Numbered from the stretch's first letter, positions 1-9,317 are shown. The stretch is 64,000 bases of DNA from Opitutaceae bacterium (GCA_019634615.1 JAHCAZ010000002.1:124001-188000); one strand, 5' to 3'. Program-made: numbers and translations. The notes: a model not told the origin generated them from the letters alone.

Positions 1-564
1 CTCGTCGGGGTGCTGGTAGGCCGGGGCGTCGTAGGGTCCGTCGATCCACCAACCGTGCACGTTGCGGCCCCAGCGGAGCGACCACTCGCGCACGACCGCC
101 TCCCAGTGGCGCTGCAGGGTGGTGTGGCGGGCGTCGTCCACGCCCTCGAGTTTCGCCTTGGCCACGGCGTCGCTCGCCGGTGCCATGCCGGGCAGATAGA
201 CCATGAGCCGGATGCCGTGCGGGGCGAACGCCTTGGCGAGGTCGGCGATCAGGTCGCGCCGCGAGAGCTTGCTCGGCTTGATGCCGGTGATCTCGTCGTA
301 GGTGCGGTTGGGCGAGAGGTAGAACCCGGAGTTCTGCCCGATCGTGATGAAGAAATACGGCACGCGGTGCTCCGCCAGCTGCCGCGCCAGGCCGTCGACG
401 TCGAAGGCGTCGATGCGCCGGTTCCAGTCGTCGGGCGTGAGGTCGATCGGCTTCAGGTTGCTGGCCGAGTCGGCGAGATAGTGGGTGAGCAGCCCCCAGC
501 GGGCTTGCATGAACCAGTCGGTATTGGCGCGACGCCAGGGAGCCGGGGCAGGGGAGGTGCTCAT
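1..564 (-). CDS. GH29-like alpha-L-fucosidase-family protein (partial, C-terminus off window)
   Basis: Reading on the minus strand from an ATG at 564, 188 codons stay open to the window edge, so only the N-terminal part is present. Near the start is the segment TDWFMQARWGLLTHY, followed by a TIM-barrel-like alternation (PYFFITIGQNSGFYLSPN, LMVYLPGMAP) and GWWIDGPYD close to the edge. The last resembles the WFDG nucleophile region of GH29 alpha-L-fucosidases, with Asp as the likely nucleophile. No signal peptide is visible, so the enzyme may be cytoplasmic. Family assignment rests on motif resemblance only; another TIM-barrel glycosidase of clan GH-R type is possible. Downstream of its start lies a repeat-filled gap shared with the next, oppositely oriented gene. 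Confidence 0.6.
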   Translation of the reverse strand, partial: MSTSPAPAPWRRANTDWFMQARWGLLTHYLADSASNLKPIDLTPDDWNRRIDAFDVDGLARQLAEHRVPYFFITIGQNSGFYLSPNRTYDEITGIKPSKLSRRDLIADLAKAFAPHGIRLMVYLPGMAPASDAVAKAKLEGVDDARHTTLQRHWEAVVREWSLRWGRNVHGWWIDGPYDAPAYQHPDE

Positions 565-944
565 GGGATGAAGAAAACGCTCAACGCTTAACTTTTAACG
601 TTCAACGCTCAAGTGGGGCCCGGGAGGGAAACGCCGAACGCTGAACGTTGAACGCCGAAGTCCGGACTCCGGATTGGTAGCTACGAGCGTGAGCGAGTGG
701 TGTTTCGGCTCCGTTGCGTGATCGCCACTCGCTCACGCTCGTAGCCACTCAAGGGGCAAGGATTCCAGCTTCGACGTTCGGAGTTCAGCGTTCGACGTTC
801 AGCGTTTTCGGTGGCTCGGGCCATGCGTAGGAGCGGCTTAACGCCGCGACGTGGCGCGCTCGATCGCGGCATAAATCCGCTCCTACACCGGATGAACGTT
901 AAACGTTGAGCGTCCCCCCGCTCCGCGGGCAGAATGCCCGCCGC
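565..944. repeat. Repeat-filled intergenic region (families F, A, B3)
   Basis: These 380 bases hold no convincing gene. They contain F-type short iterons (variants of AACGTTCAACGCT) at about 577-615, 635-660, 771-806 and 893-911. The A-family hairpin is at 677-748 (24-base arms around a 24-base loop). A B-type hairpin is at 827-886 (arms beginning GTAGGAGCGGCTTAACGCC). The F iterons to the left and right of the A hairpin are in inverted orientation, so the whole block is a nested palindrome. Confidence 0.85.
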
Positions 945-3857
945 ATGAGCGCCGATCCGGTCCGACCGCGCACTGAACCTGAGCCCGTCCGCAGTTCGTG
1001 GGACGATCTCCTCGCCGGGGTGAAGACCCCGGCTGACTGGCTGGCGCACAAGGAGGTCCTGCGGCGGCGGTTCCTCGAGCTGATCCGCGACGACCGCAAG
1101 CCCGCGCGCCCGCCGCTCGACCTGCGCGTGCACGAGACGGTCGACGTCGACGGCATCTACGAGCGCCGCCTCATCAGCTACGCGGTCGAGGCCGACGAAC
1201 GCGCGCATGCGTTCCTCGCGATCCCCTACGGCCTGGGCGGTCCCGCCCCGGCGATGGTCACGCTCCACGGCACCTACGCGCACGGCAAGGAGCGCGAGGC
1301 CGGACTCAAGGAGAATCCCGAGAAGGCGTTTCTCGATCACCTCGCGCGGCGCGGTTACGTCGTGATCGCGCCCGATCATTTCGTGGCGGGCGAGCGCATC
1401 CCGCCGGAGGGCGCCTACGAGACGGCCCGGTTCTACCAAAAGCATCCCGAGTGGACCGCCGTCGGGAAATTCACCTACGAGCACTCGATCGCAATCGACG
1501 TGCTGCACACGCTGCCCGAGGTGGACCCGACGCGCATCGGCACGCTCGGCCACTCGCTCGGCGGTCACGGCGCGTACTTCCTCGCCGCGTACGACCCGCG
1601 CGTGCGCGCGGCCGTGTCCAACTCCGGTTGCGCCCCCTTTCGCTTCAACAGCAAGGTCGAGGCCTGGGCGCGCGATCATTTCTACATCTACCTGAAGCCG
1701 ATGCGCGCCGGCCTGTTGCGCGGCGAGCTGCCGCCGATCGACCAGCACGAGATCATGGCGCTGATCGCGCCGCGGCCGTTCCTCGACCTCTCCGCCCTCA
1801 ATGACCTCATCGCCGGCGATCCGCCGCAGCTCGCCGGGTGGACCTACCGGCAGCGCGTGCTGATGTTGATGAAGGTGATGGACGCCTACGAACTGGAGTC
1901 GGCGGCGCCCAACTTCGCGTTCTACGCCCACGGCTCGGGCCATGCGGCGCCGCACGAGACGCGCATGCTCATGTACGGGTGGCTCGACAAGCACCTGAAA
2001 CCGCCGGCCGCCACTGCCGCGCACCTCGTGGCGGACAACCGCCTGGCCAACCTCGGGATTGCGTCCGCCGTCTCCGAGAGCCGCGGGGTCGCCGCCCTGC
2101 GCGACGGCGCGGGTCGCTCGCTCGCGCTCACGCTGCTCCTCGACCTGAGTCCGCTCGGTTCGCTCCTCGTGACCGATGTCGATTCCGGAGAAACGCAGCA
2201 GATCGCCTTTCCCGCCAGCACGCGCTCCGACACCTGGGCGAAGTGGGCGCCGTACGCTTCGCTCCTGAGCGCCAACGGGCGGTTCTACACCTTCGCCGGC
2301 AACGTGCTGCTCGAATTCGATCCCGACCGGCGTGCCTTCACCTTCCACGGTGTGCCGGCGGCGACGGAGACGTGCTGCGTCGGTGCGGCGATGGTCGACG
2401 GACCCGACGGCCGCATCTACGCCGCGATGCATCCGCACGCGCGGCTGGTTTCGTTCGATCCGCGCACGCAGGAGCTGCGCGACCTCGGACAGCTCGACCC
2501 CGCGGAACAGTATCCCGGCAGCCTGGCGGTTGACGCGGCCGGCTGGCTCTACGCCGGCTTGGGCACGGCGCGGTGGAACTTCGTGGCGTTCGACCCGCGC
2601 ACCGGGACGCTGCGTCCGCTGCTGCCGGAGAACGCGCGCGGTGCGGGCAGCGCCCGCGTTTTCACGGGCGTCGACGGGGCGGTTTACGGTGAAGCTGGCG
2701 AGCGGCGCTATCGACTGCATCCCGACCGCGCCGAGCCGATCGCAGCGACGGCAGTTCCCGCCGCTGCCCCGGCGCGCGCCACAAGCTTCCAACACAAGAC
2801 CGCCGTGCTGCCGGACGGCCGCCGCATCACCTGTCACCTGCCGGAGCGGCGTCTCGAGATCGAAGGTCCCGGCGGCGCGGTGCGCGAGGTCGCAATCGAT
2901 TTTCGCTCGGGCGGGGCTTTCATCACGTCGGTTGGGCTCGGCCCCGACGGCAAGGTTTATGCGAGCACGTCGCACCCGATGCACCTCGTGCGCTACGACC
3001 CGGTGGCGCGAGAGATCGCCGATCTCGGTGCGATCAAGGCCATCGGCGGCGGGAACATGTGTGCGTTTGCGGCGCAGGGGTCGGTGCTCGTCGGGCCGGC
3101 GTATCCACACGGCGATGTCTTTCTCTACGATCCGGCGCGGCCGTTTGCGCCGGAAGCGCCCGCGGCGCCGAATCCGCGCGTCGTCGTCCGGTTCGAGAAG
3201 CACCTCACGCGGCCGCGCACCTGCGTCGCCCATCCGGACGGCCGGCATGTGGTGGTGGGCGGTTTCATGGATTATGGGCTGGTGGGTGGTGGCCTCGGGA
3301 TCATCGACGTGCAGACGGGCGCGGCCGAGTTGCTCACGTCTGACCGCGTCGTACCGGCGCACAGCACGCATGCGCTCCGGGTCCTGCCGGATGGCAATCT
3401 CGTGGGCGGCACCAGCGTGCTCGCGCCCGGTGGTGGGCACCCGGCGGAGACGGAGGGCGTGGTTTACCTCTTCGACTGGGCGTCGCGCCGCGTGGATTTC
3501 CGCACGGTGCCCGTGCCGGGTGCGGCGGAGGTGTTCAGCCTCGAGGTCGGGGCGAATGGCCTCGTGTACGGTCTCGCGACGGGATCGCAGTTTTTTGTCT
3601 TCGATCCGGTGCGTCGCACCGTGATCCACCGCGAGGATCTGTCGCGTTTGGGCGAGCTGGTGCGGCATGCGCTGGGCCGCGACGCGGAGGGCAACGTCTA
3701 TGGCGTTCTGGGCCGCGCGGTGTTCCGCATCGAATCGGGCGACCACCGCATCACGGTGTTGGCGACGCCGCCGGCGCCGATCACCGCGGGCCTGGCGATC
3801 ACGGGCGGGCGATTGTATTTCGGCTCACAGGCGAATGTGTGGAGTTGCCGGTTGTGA
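945..3857 (+). CDS. alpha/beta-hydrolase (esterase-like) fused to a C-terminal beta-propeller
   Basis: This 970-residue protein has two parts. Residues about 20-375 form an alpha/beta hydrolase resembling acetyl-xylan-esterase/dienelactone-hydrolase relatives: GHSLGG with nucleophile Ser204 and a late GSGHAAP whose His333 is the likely catalytic base. Residues about 430-970 contain repeated blades of the form G-PDGR-YA...L..FDPRT (for example DGRIYAAMHPHARLVSFDP), as in SMP-30/NHL/PQQ-like propellers. The start is taken at the ATG at 945 rather than an in-frame ATG 39 bases upstream, which lies beside repeat sequence. There is no signal peptide, so the protein is probably cytoplasmic. The hydrolase-propeller fusion is unusual; the propeller may recognise a carbohydrate or peptide substrate. 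Substrate unknown. Confidence 0.8.
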   Translation: MSADPVRPRTEPEPVRSSWDDLLAGVKTPADWLAHKEVLRRRFLELIRDDRKPARPPLDLRVHETVDVDGIYERRLISYAVEADERAHAFLAIPYGLGGPAPAMVTLHGTYAHGKEREAGLKENPEKAFLDHLARRGYVVIAPDHFVAGERIPPEGAYETARFYQKHPEWTAVGKFTYEHSIAIDVLHTLPEVDPTRIGTLGHSLGGHGAYFLAAYDPRVRAAVSNSGCAPFRFNSKVEAWARDHFYIYLKPMRAGLLRGELPPIDQHEIMALIAPRPFLDLSALNDLIAGDPPQLAGWTYRQRVLMLMKVMDAYELESAAPNFAFYAHGSGHAAPHETRMLMYGWLDKHLKPPAATAAHLVADNRLANLGIASAVSESRGVAALRDGAGRSLALTLLLDLSPLGSLLVTDVDSGETQQIAFPASTRSDTWAKWAPYASLLSANGRFYTFAGNVLLEFDPDRRAFTFHGVPAATETCCVGAAMVDGPDGRIYAAMHPHARLVSFDPRTQELRDLGQLDPAEQYPGSLAVDAAGWLYAGLGTARWNFVAFDPRTGTLRPLLPENARGAGSARVFTGVDGAVYGEAGERRYRLHPDRAEPIAATAVPAAAPARATSFQHKTAVLPDGRRITCHLPERRLEIEGPGGAVREVAIDFRSGGAFITSVGLGPDGKVYASTSHPMHLVRYDPVAREIADLGAIKAIGGGNMCAFAAQGSVLVGPAYPHGDVFLYDPARPFAPEAPAAPNPRVVVRFEKHLTRPRTCVAHPDGRHVVVGGFMDYGLVGGGLGIIDVQTGAAELLTSDRVVPAHSTHALRVLPDGNLVGGTSVLAPGGGHPAETEGVVYLFDWASRRVDFRTVPVPGAAEVFSLEVGANGLVYGLATGSQFFVFDPVRRTVIHREDLSRLGELVRHALGRDAEGNVYGVLGRAVFRIESGDHRITVLATPPAPITAGLAITGGRLYFGSQANVWSCRL

Positions 3858-3880
3858 CAGCGCCAGCGGCGCGATGTATC

Positions 3881-3989
3881 GGGTAGCGCCCGGCCTCCCC
3901 CCTTCGCCGGGCCTACGGAGGGCATGCCGGACGGGCGGTTTGATGTGCGTATGACCAACGCGGCCCGTCCGGAGGCCGGGCCCTACCCA
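3881..3989. repeat. C-family palindrome C1 carrying micro-element E1
   Basis: The left arm starts GGGTAGCGCCCGGCCTCC and the right arm is its inverted copy ending GGCCGGGCCCTACCCA. Compared with C4 (52690-52769), an extra piece of about 28 bases containing TTCGCCGGGCCTACGGAGG sits at about 3897-3927 between CGGCCTCC and GGACGGGC. This is the signature of a small insertion into an existing palindrome. Confidence 0.85.
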
Positions 3990-4051
3990 CTGAATTTCTG
4001 CGCCGCGCTTGCGTCGGCGGGGGCGACGGAACTGAATCCGCCACCCCTTGC

Positions 4052-5515
4052 ATGGACCCCCGGGCACAACCTGAGCGCAGCCGTTTCACGCTTTGGCTCG
4101 CGTTGATCGTCGCGGTCTTCGCGGCGGTGCGGTGGGTCGGCATGACGTGCGACCTGTGGCTCGACGAGATCTGGTCGCTGGGCCTCGTACGCGACGTGAA
4201 GGCGCCGTGGGAGATCCTCACGCGGGTGCTGCACGACAACAACCATCCGCTGAATTCGCTTTGGCTCTGGCTGCTGCCGCCGACGGGGCCGGCGTGGACC
4301 TTTCGGTTCCTGTCCTGGGTCGCCGGCGCGTTGACCGTGCTGCTCGCGGGCCTCGTCGGCCGGCGCCTGTTCACGCGCCTGCATCCGGATGCGGGCGGCG
4401 CCGCGGCGGACGTGGCGGGGTTGATCACCGCGGTCCTCGCGGGCAGCTGTCACCTGCTCGGGCACTACGCCTCGGAGGCGCGGGGCTATGCGCCGGCCGT
4501 GGCGGCGGCGTTGCTCGCGGTTCTGGCCTTGCTGCATCGGGGCGAACGCGGGTCGGGTCGGTGGGTCGTGGTCTATGCCTTGGCCGCCATCGTGGGACTG
4601 CTCGCGCACCTCGTGACGGCCTTCGTGCTGGTGGCGGGGTTCGCGTGGACGCTGGTCGGGCCGGGGTGGAAGCGCGGGACGTGGCGGGCGGGGTTGAAGG
4701 ACCTGTTGGCCTGGCACGGCGGGCCGGGCGTGTTGCTCGCGGCGTATTATGTCGGCTTCGTGCGGCGGCTCAGCATCGGCGGCGGACCGGACAACCCACT
4801 GCTCGGCGTGCTGGGCGACACGGCGGCGTTCACCTTCGGGGTTCCTGCCGCGGCTGGTCTGCTGGCGCTGGCGGTGGCGCTGCTGATCACGGTCGTCAGC
4901 GTTGCTTGGATCGCGCGTCGCGACCGCGGTCTGGCGGTTTTCTTCCTGCTCGGGGCGGTTGTGCTCCCGTTGCTGGGCCCGGTGCTGGGGCGGTTCCAAC
5001 TCCTGTTCCCTCGTTACTTCATCATCAGCGCGACTCTCGTCGTGATGTTGGCCGGCTACGTGGGCGCGCGCGCCTGGCGCGCCGGGTTTTCGGCCCGGCT
5101 GGCGGTGGTGGTGGCGCTCGCGCTGGTGCTCGCCGGCAACGCGGGGCACAGCCTCCGCCTGGCCTACGACGGCCGCGGACAGTACCGCGCGGCGCTGCAG
5201 TTCATGGCCGACGCCTCCGCGGCGCCCGTGGTCGCGGTCACGGCCGACGCCGACTTCCGCAACCGGCCCGTGCTCGGCTACCACGCGGCGACCTCCGGCC
5301 TCGGCCGCCGCGTTCGCTATGTGCCTGAGGATCGCGTCCCGCGGGCCGGGGTGGAGTGGTTCTTGGTTCACCGCCTCGACGGCGGTCCGCCGCCGGCGGA
5401 GGTCGTGACCGACCGCTGGGGCCACGCGTACCAGCTGGCGAAGGTCTTCCCGCACGCGCCGTTGTCCGGCTGGGATTGGGCGGTGTACCGGCGGCTTGGG
5501 CCGCAGGAACGCTGA
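4052..5515 (+). CDS. GT-C-fold polytopic membrane glycosyltransferase
   Basis: This 487-residue integral membrane protein has about 10-12 hydrophobic segments. An N-terminal membrane helix is followed directly by an acidic loop CDLWLDEIWS with Asp34, Asp38 and Glu39, the arrangement typical of GT-C glycosyltransferases of the PMT/ArnT/GT39-GT83 type, which transfer a sugar from a polyprenyl-phosphate donor on the periplasmic side. A motif ending LGHYASEARGY follows at about residues 140-150, also common in this group. Acceptor and sugar are unknown, and no sugar-synthesis genes are adjacent. The stop codon lies within an F-type repeat (GAACGCTGA), so the repeat forms the last codons. Confidence 0.75.
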   Translation: MDPRAQPERSRFTLWLALIVAVFAAVRWVGMTCDLWLDEIWSLGLVRDVKAPWEILTRVLHDNNHPLNSLWLWLLPPTGPAWTFRFLSWVAGALTVLLAGLVGRRLFTRLHPDAGGAAADVAGLITAVLAGSCHLLGHYASEARGYAPAVAAALLAVLALLHRGERGSGRWVVVYALAAIVGLLAHLVTAFVLVAGFAWTLVGPGWKRGTWRAGLKDLLAWHGGPGVLLAAYYVGFVRRLSIGGGPDNPLLGVLGDTAAFTFGVPAAAGLLALAVALLITVVSVAWIARRDRGLAVFFLLGAVVLPLLGPVLGRFQLLFPRYFIISATLVVMLAGYVGARAWRAGFSARLAVVVALALVLAGNAGHSLRLAYDGRGQYRAALQFMADASAAPVVAVTADADFRNRPVLGYHAATSGLGRRVRYVPEDRVPRAGVEWFLVHRLDGGPPPAEVVTDRWGHAYQLAKVFPHAPLSGWDWAVYRRLGPQER

Positions 5516-5554
5516 AGTGCCCGACCGGCGTGTTCAGGACATAGGTAGCTCTCC

Positions 5555-5676
5555 GTGGCTACGAGCGTGAGCGAGTGGCAGTACGCTTGCGAACGCCCAT
5601 CTCCCACTCGCTCACGCTCGTAGCCACGGGACCGGAGTTCCGAACCTCAGCGTTGAGCGTTAAACGTTCAGCGTTC
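5555..5676. repeat. A-family hairpin A2 flanked on the right by F iterons
   Basis: The arms are at 5555-5578 and 5604-5627, each containing CGAGCGTGAGCGAGTGG or its complement, with an unrelated 25-base loop. F iterons (CGTTGAGCGTTAAACGTTCA and variants) follow to 5676. A matching F half-copy, GGAACGCTGA, lies at the end of the upstream gene. The block separates two convergent genes and could also serve as a bidirectional transcript end. Confidence 0.85.
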
Positions 5677-5682
5677 CGTCGC

Positions 5683-6444
5683 CTACGGCGACGGCAGATA
5701 TTGCTGCAGGTACTCGCGGATGTCGTCCGGCACCGTGGGGTTGATGTGGGGCACGACCCAGAGGAAGAGGCGCTTGATCTCCTCGCGCTGGTCGCCGGCG
5801 CGCTTGAGGGCGGGGACGCTGTAGCCCTGCTTCTGCTCGTGCTCCTGTTCCTCGCAGGTGTAGATCTCGAGGACCTTGGGCTTGGTGCTGCTGCGCACGA
5901 AGTAGTCGTGCATGCGGAACTCGAAGCTGTGGATCGCCTGGCCGGCGAAGTGGCGCCAGATGGTGAGCAGGGCGTCGTTGGGGCCGTGGTACTGCTTCGT
6001 GAGGAGGCCGGCCTCCTTCTGGCGCACGAGCTTCGGGTTGCCGGGCTTGAGTGAGGCCCCGATGGCGACGGGCTCGAGCAGCTGGAGGTAGCTCTTCTGC
6101 TCGTCGAAATTGGCGAACTGGAACTGGAGGCCGACCTTGGTGCGGGTGGTCTCGGCCAGCCGGTGGGCGACGCGGCTGTCGAGGCGCAGGGAGTGCTTCC
6201 CGAGCTCGAGGCGGAACTGGCAGTCCTCGCCGCGGCGGAAGTCCATGGCCCGGTCGAGCTGCACGGCGGCGCCGCCGCTGGAGAGGTTGAGCAGGTGCAC
6301 GGTCTGGTCGTGGGCGCCGAGGCGCACGGAGGCGTGCAGGGGTGATCCGGGCTCGACCGCGTAGCGCACCGCGCTGCGCTGCTCGCGTTGGGCGACCTCC
6401 TCCTTGTCGAAATTCAGGATGCGCTTGAAAAGGAGCACGCCCAC
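5683..6444 (-). CDS. PilZ-domain protein
   Basis: A 253-residue soluble protein. Residues about 20-115 look like a PilZ domain: an RxxxR-type start (REQRSAVRYAVEPGSPL), then VHLLNLSSGGAAVQL, which corresponds to the D/NxSxxG c-di-GMP contact, then RVAHRLAETTRTKVGLQF. The C-terminal half (about 120-253) has no motif I recognise. The expected role is binding cyclic di-GMP to control motility, pili or surface polysaccharide. A type IV pilus operon lies about 34 kb away, but no direct partner is adjacent. The first PilZ arginine motif is not perfect, so ligand binding is uncertain. Confidence 0.75.
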   Translation of the reverse strand: MGVLLFKRILNFDKEEVAQREQRSAVRYAVEPGSPLHASVRLGAHDQTVHLLNLSSGGAAVQLDRAMDFRRGEDCQFRLELGKHSLRLDSRVAHRLAETTRTKVGLQFQFANFDEQKSYLQLLEPVAIGASLKPGNPKLVRQKEAGLLTKQYHGPNDALLTIWRHFAGQAIHSFEFRMHDYFVRSSTKPKVLEIYTCEEQEHEQKQGYSVPALKRAGDQREEIKRLFLWVVPHINPTVPDDIREYLQQYLPSP

Positions 6445-6457
6445 ACGCTGCGCGTGG

Positions 6458-6640
6458 AACGCTGAACGCTCAACGTTTAACTTTTAACGCCCAATTTGAA
6501 ACGGTAGGCCGCGTGCTTGCTCGCGCTCGGTTCGCCTGCGCACGCCGATCCAGCGCTCGCAAGCGGGCTGCCTACCGGGGCTGGTATTGGCCTTAGGCGT
6601 TCAGCGTTAAGCGTTGAAAGTTAAGTGTTGAGCGTTCCGC
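6458..6640. repeat. Nested palindrome: F iterons flanking H-family hairpin H1
   Basis: F iterons at 6458-6492 and, inverted, at 6596-6640 enclose an imperfect hairpin at about 6503-6577. Its arms resemble GTAGGCCGCGTGCTTGC...GCAAGCGGGCTGCCTAC, the same family as H2 at 13600-13672. Here F arms enclose H, whereas elsewhere F arms enclose A, so inner and outer modules are exchangeable. Confidence 0.8.
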
Positions 6641-6738
6641 GCCCTCGGTGCGGCTCTCCGCATAAATGCGCATAGACTCAGCGGGCGTTTCCCGGCAATT
6701 TCCCGGCATGTCGGTCAAGCCCCCGCAGGTCACCGCGT

Positions 6739-9141
6739 GTGACGTCCTCCATGGTTGATTCGTGCCTTCGGCTGCTCCTTTGCGGGCTCGGGCTGGTGGC
6801 GGCGGCCGCCGCGGCCCAGCCGTTGCGCGTCGGGGTGGAGTTGTCGTCCCCGCCCATGGCGTATGTCGATGAGCAGGGCGTGCCGCGGGGCTTCACGCCG
6901 GAACTGCTGGCGGCGATGGAGGCGACCGGGCTGGTCGACATTGAGATCATCCCCAACTACTGGACCAACCACCTGAACAACCTGCAGGCCGGCACCCTCG
7001 ATGCGCTGGCCAACGTCGTCTACCGGCCCGACCGCGTGCCGGTCCTCGACTACAGCATCGGCCACGCGAAGGTGCACGGCGTGGTTTACCGCCGGGTCGA
7101 CCAGCGGCCGTTCCAGACCACGCGCGATTTTTCCGGCAGGGTCCTCGGTTCGCTGCTGGGGACGGTGGCGCACAGCCATGCCACGGCCCACCCGGAGTGG
7201 GGCGCGGAGCTGCGGGACTACCGGAGCTGGGACGCCGCGCTCGAGGCGACGGCGCGCGGTGAGACCGATGCCACCATCATGCTCAGCCCGCTCTTGGGCC
7301 AGATGGGCAACCGGCACGGCCTGAAGGCGGACTTCATCGACGACATCATCCACCAGTATCACTTCGCGGTGCGGCCCGGCGATCGCGCGACGCTGGCCCG
7401 GCTCAACGAGGCGCTCGCCACCGTGCGGCACAACGGCGACTTCGACCGCATCTACGCCAAGTGGATCGGGCCGATCGAGCCGCGCTCGATCCGGCTCGCC
7501 GACCTGCGGCCGTACTACCTGCCCGCGGTCGTCGTCCTCGTCGCCATCAGCTTCCTCTTCTGGTGGCAGCGGCGCATGTTCCGGCGGCTCGCCCGCCAGG
7601 CGGAGGCGCTGCGGCAGAGCGAGGAGCGCTGGAAGTTCGCGGTCGAGGGCTCGGGCGACGGCGTCTGGGACTATGACTGCGTCACGGGTCGCGTCGTCCG
7701 CTCGCGCCGCTGGAAGGAGATGCTCGGCTATGACGAGGCGGAGATCGGCACCGGCCTGGACGAGTGGAAGAACCGCATCCACTCCGAGGACCGGGCGGCG
7801 GTCGAGCAGGCCATGCAGGCGCTCGACCGGAATGGCGGCAGCACCTTCATGGTCGAGCACCGCCTGCGCTGCAAGGACGGCAGCTGGAAGTGGCTGCTCA
7901 ACCGCGGCATGGTCATGAGCCGGACGGCCGACGGCCGGCCGCGGCGCATCATCGGCACGCACACCGACCTCACCGCGCGCAAACAGGCGGAGGAGGACCG
8001 GCTCGTCCTTGGCAAGCTCGAGTCCACCGGCGTCCTCGCCGGCGGCATCGCCCACGATTTCAACAATCTGCTCACCGCGATCTTGCTCAACCTCGAGCTC
8101 GCGCAGCTCACGCCCGGGACCCCGGCCGACGTGCTCGTGCGGATCGAGGGCGCGCAGAAGGCGGCCCTGTCGGCGCGCGGGCTCACGCAGCAGCTCATCA
8201 CCTTCGCCCGCGGCGACGCCGCGCTGCCGCGCATGACGGACATCGGCGAGCTCCTGCGCGAGTCGGTGCCGCTCGCGCTGACCGGCTCCAGCGTGCGCGG
8301 CGACGTGCATGCACCCTCGGAATTGTGGCCGGCGCTCGTGGATTCCGGCCAGATCGGCCAGGTCATCCGCAACCTCGTGCTCAACGCGCGCGAGGCCATG
8401 CCCAAGGGCGGCGTGATCACGCTGCGGGCCGAAAACGTCGTCCTCGGCGCCGGCGACCGCCACAGCCTGCCGCCGGGCGAGTATGTGCACATCACGGTGT
8501 CGGACGCGGGCGAGGGCATCCGGCCCGAGATCCTGCCGAAGATCTTCGACCCGTATTACTCGACCAAGCAGCGCGGCCCGCAGCGCGGCATGGGGCTCGG
8601 GCTCACCATCTGCCACTCGATCGTCCAAAAGCACAAGGGCACGATCACGGTCGAGTCGACCCTCCATCACGGCACCACGTTCCACATTTTCCTGCCGGCG
8701 GCCCCGCGTGCCGTGGTCGAAGCGGCGGCCGCGGGCCACGAGGCCCCGGCCCGCAGCGCGCGGCCGGGTCGGATCCTGGTGATGGATGACGAGCCGGCCA
8801 TCCAGCAGTCCGTCGCGCGCGCGCTGGAGCAGATGGGCCACACCGTCGAGATCGCCGGCGACGGGCGCACGGCGGTCAATCTCCACGCCATCGGCCGCGC
8901 CACGGGTCGGCCGTTCGTCGCCGCGATCCTCGACCTCACGGTCCCGGGTGGCATGGGCGGACTGGACGCCATCAAGGTCATGCGCGCCTCCGAGCCCGGC
9001 CTCAAGGCGGTCGTCATGAGCGGCTACGCCAACGACGCCGTCATGCAGGACTGGACGGCCCACGGCTTCGACGCCGCGCTGAAGAAGCCCTTCGACATCG
9101 CCTCGCTCCACGAGGTGCTGGAGCCGTTGCTCGTGCGGTAA
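6739..9141 (+). CDS. Hybrid sensor: periplasmic solute-binding domain, PAS, histidine kinase, receiver
   Basis: An 800-residue membrane sensor. Residues 1-30 form a signal peptide or anchor. Residues about 30-250 resemble bacterial extracellular solute-binding proteins family 3 (LRVGVELSSPPMAYVDEQG, then MVYRPDRVPVLDYS-like text). A transmembrane helix follows at about 258-276. A PAS/PAC domain lies at about 290-420 (WKFAVEGSGDGVWDYD). The kinase core has the H-box GGIAHDFNN with phospho-acceptor His439 and later N and G boxes (NLVLNAREAMPKGG, GMGLGLTICHSIV). The C-terminal receiver has Asp732 (ILDLTVPGGMGG) and LKKPF. The input ligand is probably a small polar metabolite such as an amino acid. 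No cognate response regulator lies next to it. An in-frame ATG at 6751 is an alternative start. Confidence 0.88.
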   Translation: MTSSMVDSCLRLLLCGLGLVAAAAAAQPLRVGVELSSPPMAYVDEQGVPRGFTPELLAAMEATGLVDIEIIPNYWTNHLNNLQAGTLDALANVVYRPDRVPVLDYSIGHAKVHGVVYRRVDQRPFQTTRDFSGRVLGSLLGTVAHSHATAHPEWGAELRDYRSWDAALEATARGETDATIMLSPLLGQMGNRHGLKADFIDDIIHQYHFAVRPGDRATLARLNEALATVRHNGDFDRIYAKWIGPIEPRSIRLADLRPYYLPAVVVLVAISFLFWWQRRMFRRLARQAEALRQSEERWKFAVEGSGDGVWDYDCVTGRVVRSRRWKEMLGYDEAEIGTGLDEWKNRIHSEDRAAVEQAMQALDRNGGSTFMVEHRLRCKDGSWKWLLNRGMVMSRTADGRPRRIIGTHTDLTARKQAEEDRLVLGKLESTGVLAGGIAHDFNNLLTAILLNLELAQLTPGTPADVLVRIEGAQKAALSARGLTQQLITFARGDAALPRMTDIGELLRESVPLALTGSSVRGDVHAPSELWPALVDSGQIGQVIRNLVLNAREAMPKGGVITLRAENVVLGAGDRHSLPPGEYVHITVSDAGEGIRPEILPKIFDPYYSTKQRGPQRGMGLGLTICHSIVQKHKGTITVESTLHHGTTFHIFLPAAPRAVVEAAAAGHEAPARSARPGRILVMDDEPAIQQSVARALEQMGHTVEIAGDGRTAVNLHAIGRATGRPFVAAILDLTVPGGMGGLDAIKVMRASEPGLKAVVMSGYANDAVMQDWTAHGFDAALKKPFDIASLHEVLEPLLVR

Positions 9142-9152
9142 GCCGCATGGAG

Positions 9153-9171
9153 CCGGCCTCGCTGAGGCCGG
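9153..9171 (+). terminator. Possible terminator hairpin after the hybrid kinase
   Basis: A perfect 8-base stem CCGGCCTC / GAGGCCGG with a 3-base loop begins 11 bases after the kinase stop. A second GC-rich inverted repeat (GACCCCGG... / CCGGGGTC) follows at about 9184-9220. There is no U-run, so termination is inferred from position and stem strength. Confidence 0.45.
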
Positions 9172-9317
9172 TCCGGGATCGGCGACCCCGGCTACAACGG
9201 CGACCTCACGACCGGGGTCAGGTCGGTTCGGGCCTAGCTCGACCAGTCGGAATTTTACGCGATTTTGTCCACCGGTGCGTTGCTGCCGCGGACGCTCGGG
9301 TTCAGACTCGGGCTGCC

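Noticed and set aside
565..944. Repeat block as a CRISPR array or integron cassette site
   Set aside because: The units are inverted, of varying spacing and sequence, without uniform direct repeats and spacers, and no cas or integrase genes are present.
681..3746. A 1021-codon open frame on the minus strand opposite the esterase-propeller gene
   Set aside because: It is Arg/Ala/Gly-rich antisense text of a high-GC gene. The plus-strand product has clear hydrolase and propeller motifs.
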